Origin: Usitatibacter rugosus
GTDB lineage: Bacteria > Pseudomonadota > Gammaproteobacteria > Burkholderiales > Usitatibacteraceae
Assembly (NCBI RefSeq): GCF_013003965.1
Contig: NZ_CP053069.1
Span: 248,001-312,000 of the forward strand
Length of the DNA: 64,000 nucleotides
Direction of reading: 5' to 3'
Shown one piece after another: positions 62,082-64,000 of the stretch. The notes under the pieces were generated by a model, which saw only the letters and a list, made by a program, of their open reading frames with translations, was not told where the DNA came from and made no database searches. The position numbers and the translations under genes are program-made. Every line of letters starts with the position of its first letter. Positions within the stretch are counted from its first letter, which is position 1.

Positions 62082-62251
62082 ATCGCCTGAGCGCGACCGC
62101 CAAGATTGGCATCGGGATGCTCGTGGTTGCGGCGGTGGTTGCCGTGCCGGTGGTGCTCAATCTTCCGGAAGCATGGCTGGGTGGCGTGATCGTGTTGGCA
62201 CTCGCGGCCAATGGCATCGTGCTGATCGTGAACGCGGCGAGGGCTCCATGA
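62078..62251 (+). CDS. 57-residue two-helix membrane protein
   Basis: Two helices (about 9-27 and 33-53) with a short turn (LPEAWLG). ATGA overlaps at both ends couple it to its neighbours, which supports it as a real gene. Unknown. Confidence 0.6.
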   Translation: MNRLSATAKIGIGMLVVAAVVAVPVVLNLPEAWLGGVIVLALAANGIVLIVNAARAP

Positions 62252-62595
62252 CGCTCACGCAGGCCCTCGACAACCTGATCCGCAAGTATCGGGAAGTGCC
62301 GTTCTCGAGCTGGGAGGCGCTCTACCCCGGCGTGGGCCAGCTGAGCGACACGGCATCTGGCAACCCCTCGGACGACGACTGGTGGCAGGCGCAGACGGAC
62401 GTGCTGGAGATCTCCTCGGCGCAGGACGGGCCCCGGTATGCGCGGGTGCTGATCGTCGTCTATCCGCAGGGCATCCATACGCTCGCCCCCCCGCCCTCCG
62501 CGACGCTGAATTTCTACGAGGATGGCCGCGTGGTCGGAACCTTTGCGAACGGCGATCCGTTCGAATTCCTGCAGCTTCGAAGCGGCGCCGTCTAG
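62248..62595 (+). CDS. unknown, 115 residues
   Basis: Soluble protein: MTLTQALDNLIRKYREVPFS, DDDWWQAQTDVLEISSAQDG, GIHTLAPPPSATLNFYEDG. Third gene of the overlapping DUF4239 operon. Unknown. Confidence 0.6.
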   Translation: MTLTQALDNLIRKYREVPFSSWEALYPGVGQLSDTASGNPSDDDWWQAQTDVLEISSAQDGPRYARVLIVVYPQGIHTLAPPPSATLNFYEDGRVVGTFANGDPFEFLQLRSGAV

Positions 62596-62599
62596 CCTG

Positions 62600-62605
62600 T
62601 ATGAT
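62600..62605 (+). promoter_or_regulatory. -10 element, leaderless-type
   Basis: TATGAT, six bases (CGCGCG) before the ATG at 62612. Confidence 0.5.
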
Positions 62606-62611
62606 CGCGCG

Positions 62612-62947
62612 ATGAGCCGATTCACCCCGTCGCCCGACAACCTGCGCATCGCCGTCGAGGACGCCTCCGCCGAGGCGTACGCCATCGCCATTGCCCGGGC
62701 GCTCGCCAAGGCCGGGGAGCGCAAGGTGTACTTCTCGAGCTTCGTCTCGCTGCAGTATCCCGAGCTGAAGCGCTTCAAGGGCGTGGCCGTCACCTTCCTC
62801 TCGTCGGGCCAGACGCCGCCGAACCTGATGCAGTCCTCCCGCATCATCCACAGCAAGGGCCAGCTCGTGGTCGCGAGCCCGCGCTACCTGCGCGAGGACC
62901 AGTGGGCGAAGCTGGGCGCGGAAATCGAGAGCGACGTCGGTAAGTAG
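62612..62947 (+). CDS. unknown, 111 residues
   Basis: Soluble alpha/beta protein: MSRFTPSPDNLRIAVEDASA, GERKVYFSSFVSLQYPELKR, QSSRIIHSKGQLVVASP. No signal. No Shine-Dalgarno; start set by the -10 element. Unknown. Confidence 0.65.
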   Translation: MSRFTPSPDNLRIAVEDASAEAYAIAIARALAKAGERKVYFSSFVSLQYPELKRFKGVAVTFLSSGQTPPNLMQSSRIIHSKGQLVVASPRYLREDQWAKLGAEIESDVGK

Positions 62948-62950
62948 GTC

Positions 62951-63523
62951 GTGGCCGAGAAGCCGGAGCCGGAAGAGCTGTCGTTCGCCACGCCGGCCGA
63001 GCTTCGCCGCTGGTTCGCGAAACACCACCAACGAAAGCGGGAGCTGATCCTCATCTACCACAAGGTCGGGTGCGGGATCGCGAGCGTCACCTGGCCGGAG
63101 TCCGTGGATGAAGCCCTCTGCCATGGATGGATCGACGGCGTCCGCCGCAACGTGGATGCCGTGCGCTACTCGATCCGCTTCACGCCGCGCCGCGTGGACA
63201 GCAAATGGAGTGCAATCAACCTGAAGCGCATCGAGGCCCTTCGCGAAGCGGGGCGCATGAAGGCCGCGGGCCTGGCCGTGTACGACGCGCGCAAGGACAA
63301 GGCTTCCACCGGGTATACCTACGTTCGGCGCGACGGGCAGCTCTCGGACGAACAGCTCGCGAAGGTGCGGAAGAACAGGAAGGCGTGGGCCTTCTTCGAG
63401 GCGCGAGCGCCGTCGTACAAGCGCCTGATGGCGTACTGGATCACGAGCGCCAAGCAGGAGGAGACGCGCGAGCGGCGCCTGGCGAAGCTCATCGCGGCGT
63501 GCGCGGCCGGGAAAATCCTATAA
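62951..63523 (+). CDS. YdeI/OmpD-associated family protein
   Basis: 190 residues. LSFATPAELRRWFAKHH, LILIYHKVGCGIASVTWPES, VDEALCHGWIDGVRRNVDAV, SIRFTPRRVDSKWSAINLKR and the C-terminal helix (LMAYWITSAKQEETRERRL) are the YdeI/OmpD-associated family marks. E. coli YdeI is linked to antimicrobial-peptide tolerance. GTG start 3 nt after the previous stop. Confidence 0.88.
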   Translation: MAEKPEPEELSFATPAELRRWFAKHHQRKRELILIYHKVGCGIASVTWPESVDEALCHGWIDGVRRNVDAVRYSIRFTPRRVDSKWSAINLKRIEALREAGRMKAAGLAVYDARKDKASTGYTYVRRDGQLSDEQLAKVRKNRKAWAFFEARAPSYKRLMAYWITSAKQEETRERRLAKLIAACAAGKIL

Positions 63524-63524
63524 T
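63519..63524 (+). promoter_or_regulatory. -10 element, leaderless-type
   Basis: Consensus TATAAT overlapping the YdeI-like stop and lying six bases (GGTGGC) before the next GTG. Confidence 0.55.
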
Positions 63525-63530
63525 GGTGGC

Positions 63531-64000
63531 GTGCATTCCCTAGAAACGCAGCGCCTGCGCCTGCGTCCCCTCGTAGCCGACGATGCGCCGTTCATCATCG
63601 AGCTGCTGAACGACCCCGACTGGATCCGATTCATCGGCGACCGCAAGGTGCGCACGCTCGAGGACGCTCGCGGCTACATCGACCGCACGTGCGCCATGTA
63701 CGAGCGGCACGGCGTGGGCTCGCTGCTGGCGGAGGTGAAGCGCACCGGTGAATCGGCGGGCATCAGCGGGTTGATCCGCCGCGAGGGCCTGGAGGACGCG
63801 GACATCGGGTTCGCGTTCCTGCCGCGCTTTCGCGGCCGCGGCTATGCGTACGAAGCCGCGGCCGCGTGCATCGATCACGGACGCCGTGAGCTGGGCTTCA
63901 CGCGCATCGTCGCCATCAACTCGCGCGACAACGAGCATTCCGCGAAGCTCCTCGAGAAGCTGGGCCTGCGCTTCGAGAAGATCGTCACCATGCCTGGCGA
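63531..64000 (+). CDS. GNAT N-acetyltransferase, partial
   Basis: 156 codons to the window edge; the 3' end is missing. SLETQRLRLRPLVADDAPFI is the RimJ/RimL opening; GFAFLPRFRGRGYAYEAAAA is the acetyl-CoA loop and DNEHSAKLLEKLGLRFEK the C-terminal core. Substrate unknown. GTG start set by the TATAAT six bases upstream. Confidence 0.85.
   Translation, partial: MHSLETQRLRLRPLVADDAPFIIELLNDPDWIRFIGDRKVRTLEDARGYIDRTCAMYERHGVGSLLAEVKRTGESAGISGLIRREGLEDADIGFAFLPRFRGRGYAYEAAAACIDHGRRELGFTRIVAINSRDNEHSAKLLEKLGLRFEKIVTMPG

Overview
The window is a stretch of a high-GC betaproteobacterial chromosome. It is interrupted by a very large sedentary chromosomal integron that fills roughly 14.8-53.6 kb. The lineage call rests on the gene content (RstA/RstB-like two-component pair, AI-2E exporter, CsbD and BON stress genes), on REP-like palindromes and on the betaproteobacterial style of the integron integrase and its attC sites. 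I cannot name the genus from sequence alone. No rRNA, tRNA, CRISPR array or insertion sequence was seen.

Left flank (1-14.8 kb). An envelope and osmotic stress cluster comes first: a DUF883/ElaB-like protein, two BON-domain lipoproteins, a Cys-repeat periplasmic protein, CsbD, an AI-2E-family exporter and a small lipoprotein. Next comes an OmpR-type response regulator and its histidine kinase, with the kinase gene bracketed by two long perfect REP-like palindromes. A 1087-residue multi-PAS GGDEF-EAL protein follows. The last part is a run of metabolic genes: a Rossmann/SAF oxidoreductase, a PCu(A)C copper chaperone, a cystathionine beta-lyase-like enzyme, a fructosamine-kinase-family protein and a periplasmic protein.

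Integron (14.8-53.6 kb). A full-length IntI-type tyrosine recombinase on the minus strand faces away from the array. A DUF1801 gene sits between it and the presumed attI. From 16,390 onward there are 72 consecutive cassettes, each closed by a full-length attC of mostly 96 bp, plus one further full-length attC (number 74). After that the sites are truncated or eroded. Cassettes run on the plus strand, mostly carry one short ORF, and look less GC-rich than the flanks. Many cargo proteins are small membrane, secreted or zinc-ribbon proteins. Recognisable cargo includes DUF2750, DUF1272, a stand-alone ClpX-type zinc finger, ankyrin and TPR proteins, a HEPN-like protein, a nucleotidyltransferase-fold protein, HicA/HicB, and a subclass B3 metallo-beta-lactamase with all zinc ligands. 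An AAC(6')-I-like aminoglycoside acetyltransferase lies at the eroded distal end. About nine cassette types occur two or three times. Six ORF-less cassettes share a conserved outward-facing -10/ATG module.

Right flank (53.6-64 kb). Short genes continue: GNATs, a WYL regulator facing a palindromic operator-like site, an NTF2-like protein, VOC proteins, DUF4256, isochorismatase-like, DUF4239, YdeI-like and a final partial GNAT. Weak attC-like scars persist to about 59.7 kb, so the array may once have reached further. Several genes in the window have a -10 hexamer exactly six bases before the start codon, which suggests leaderless transcripts.
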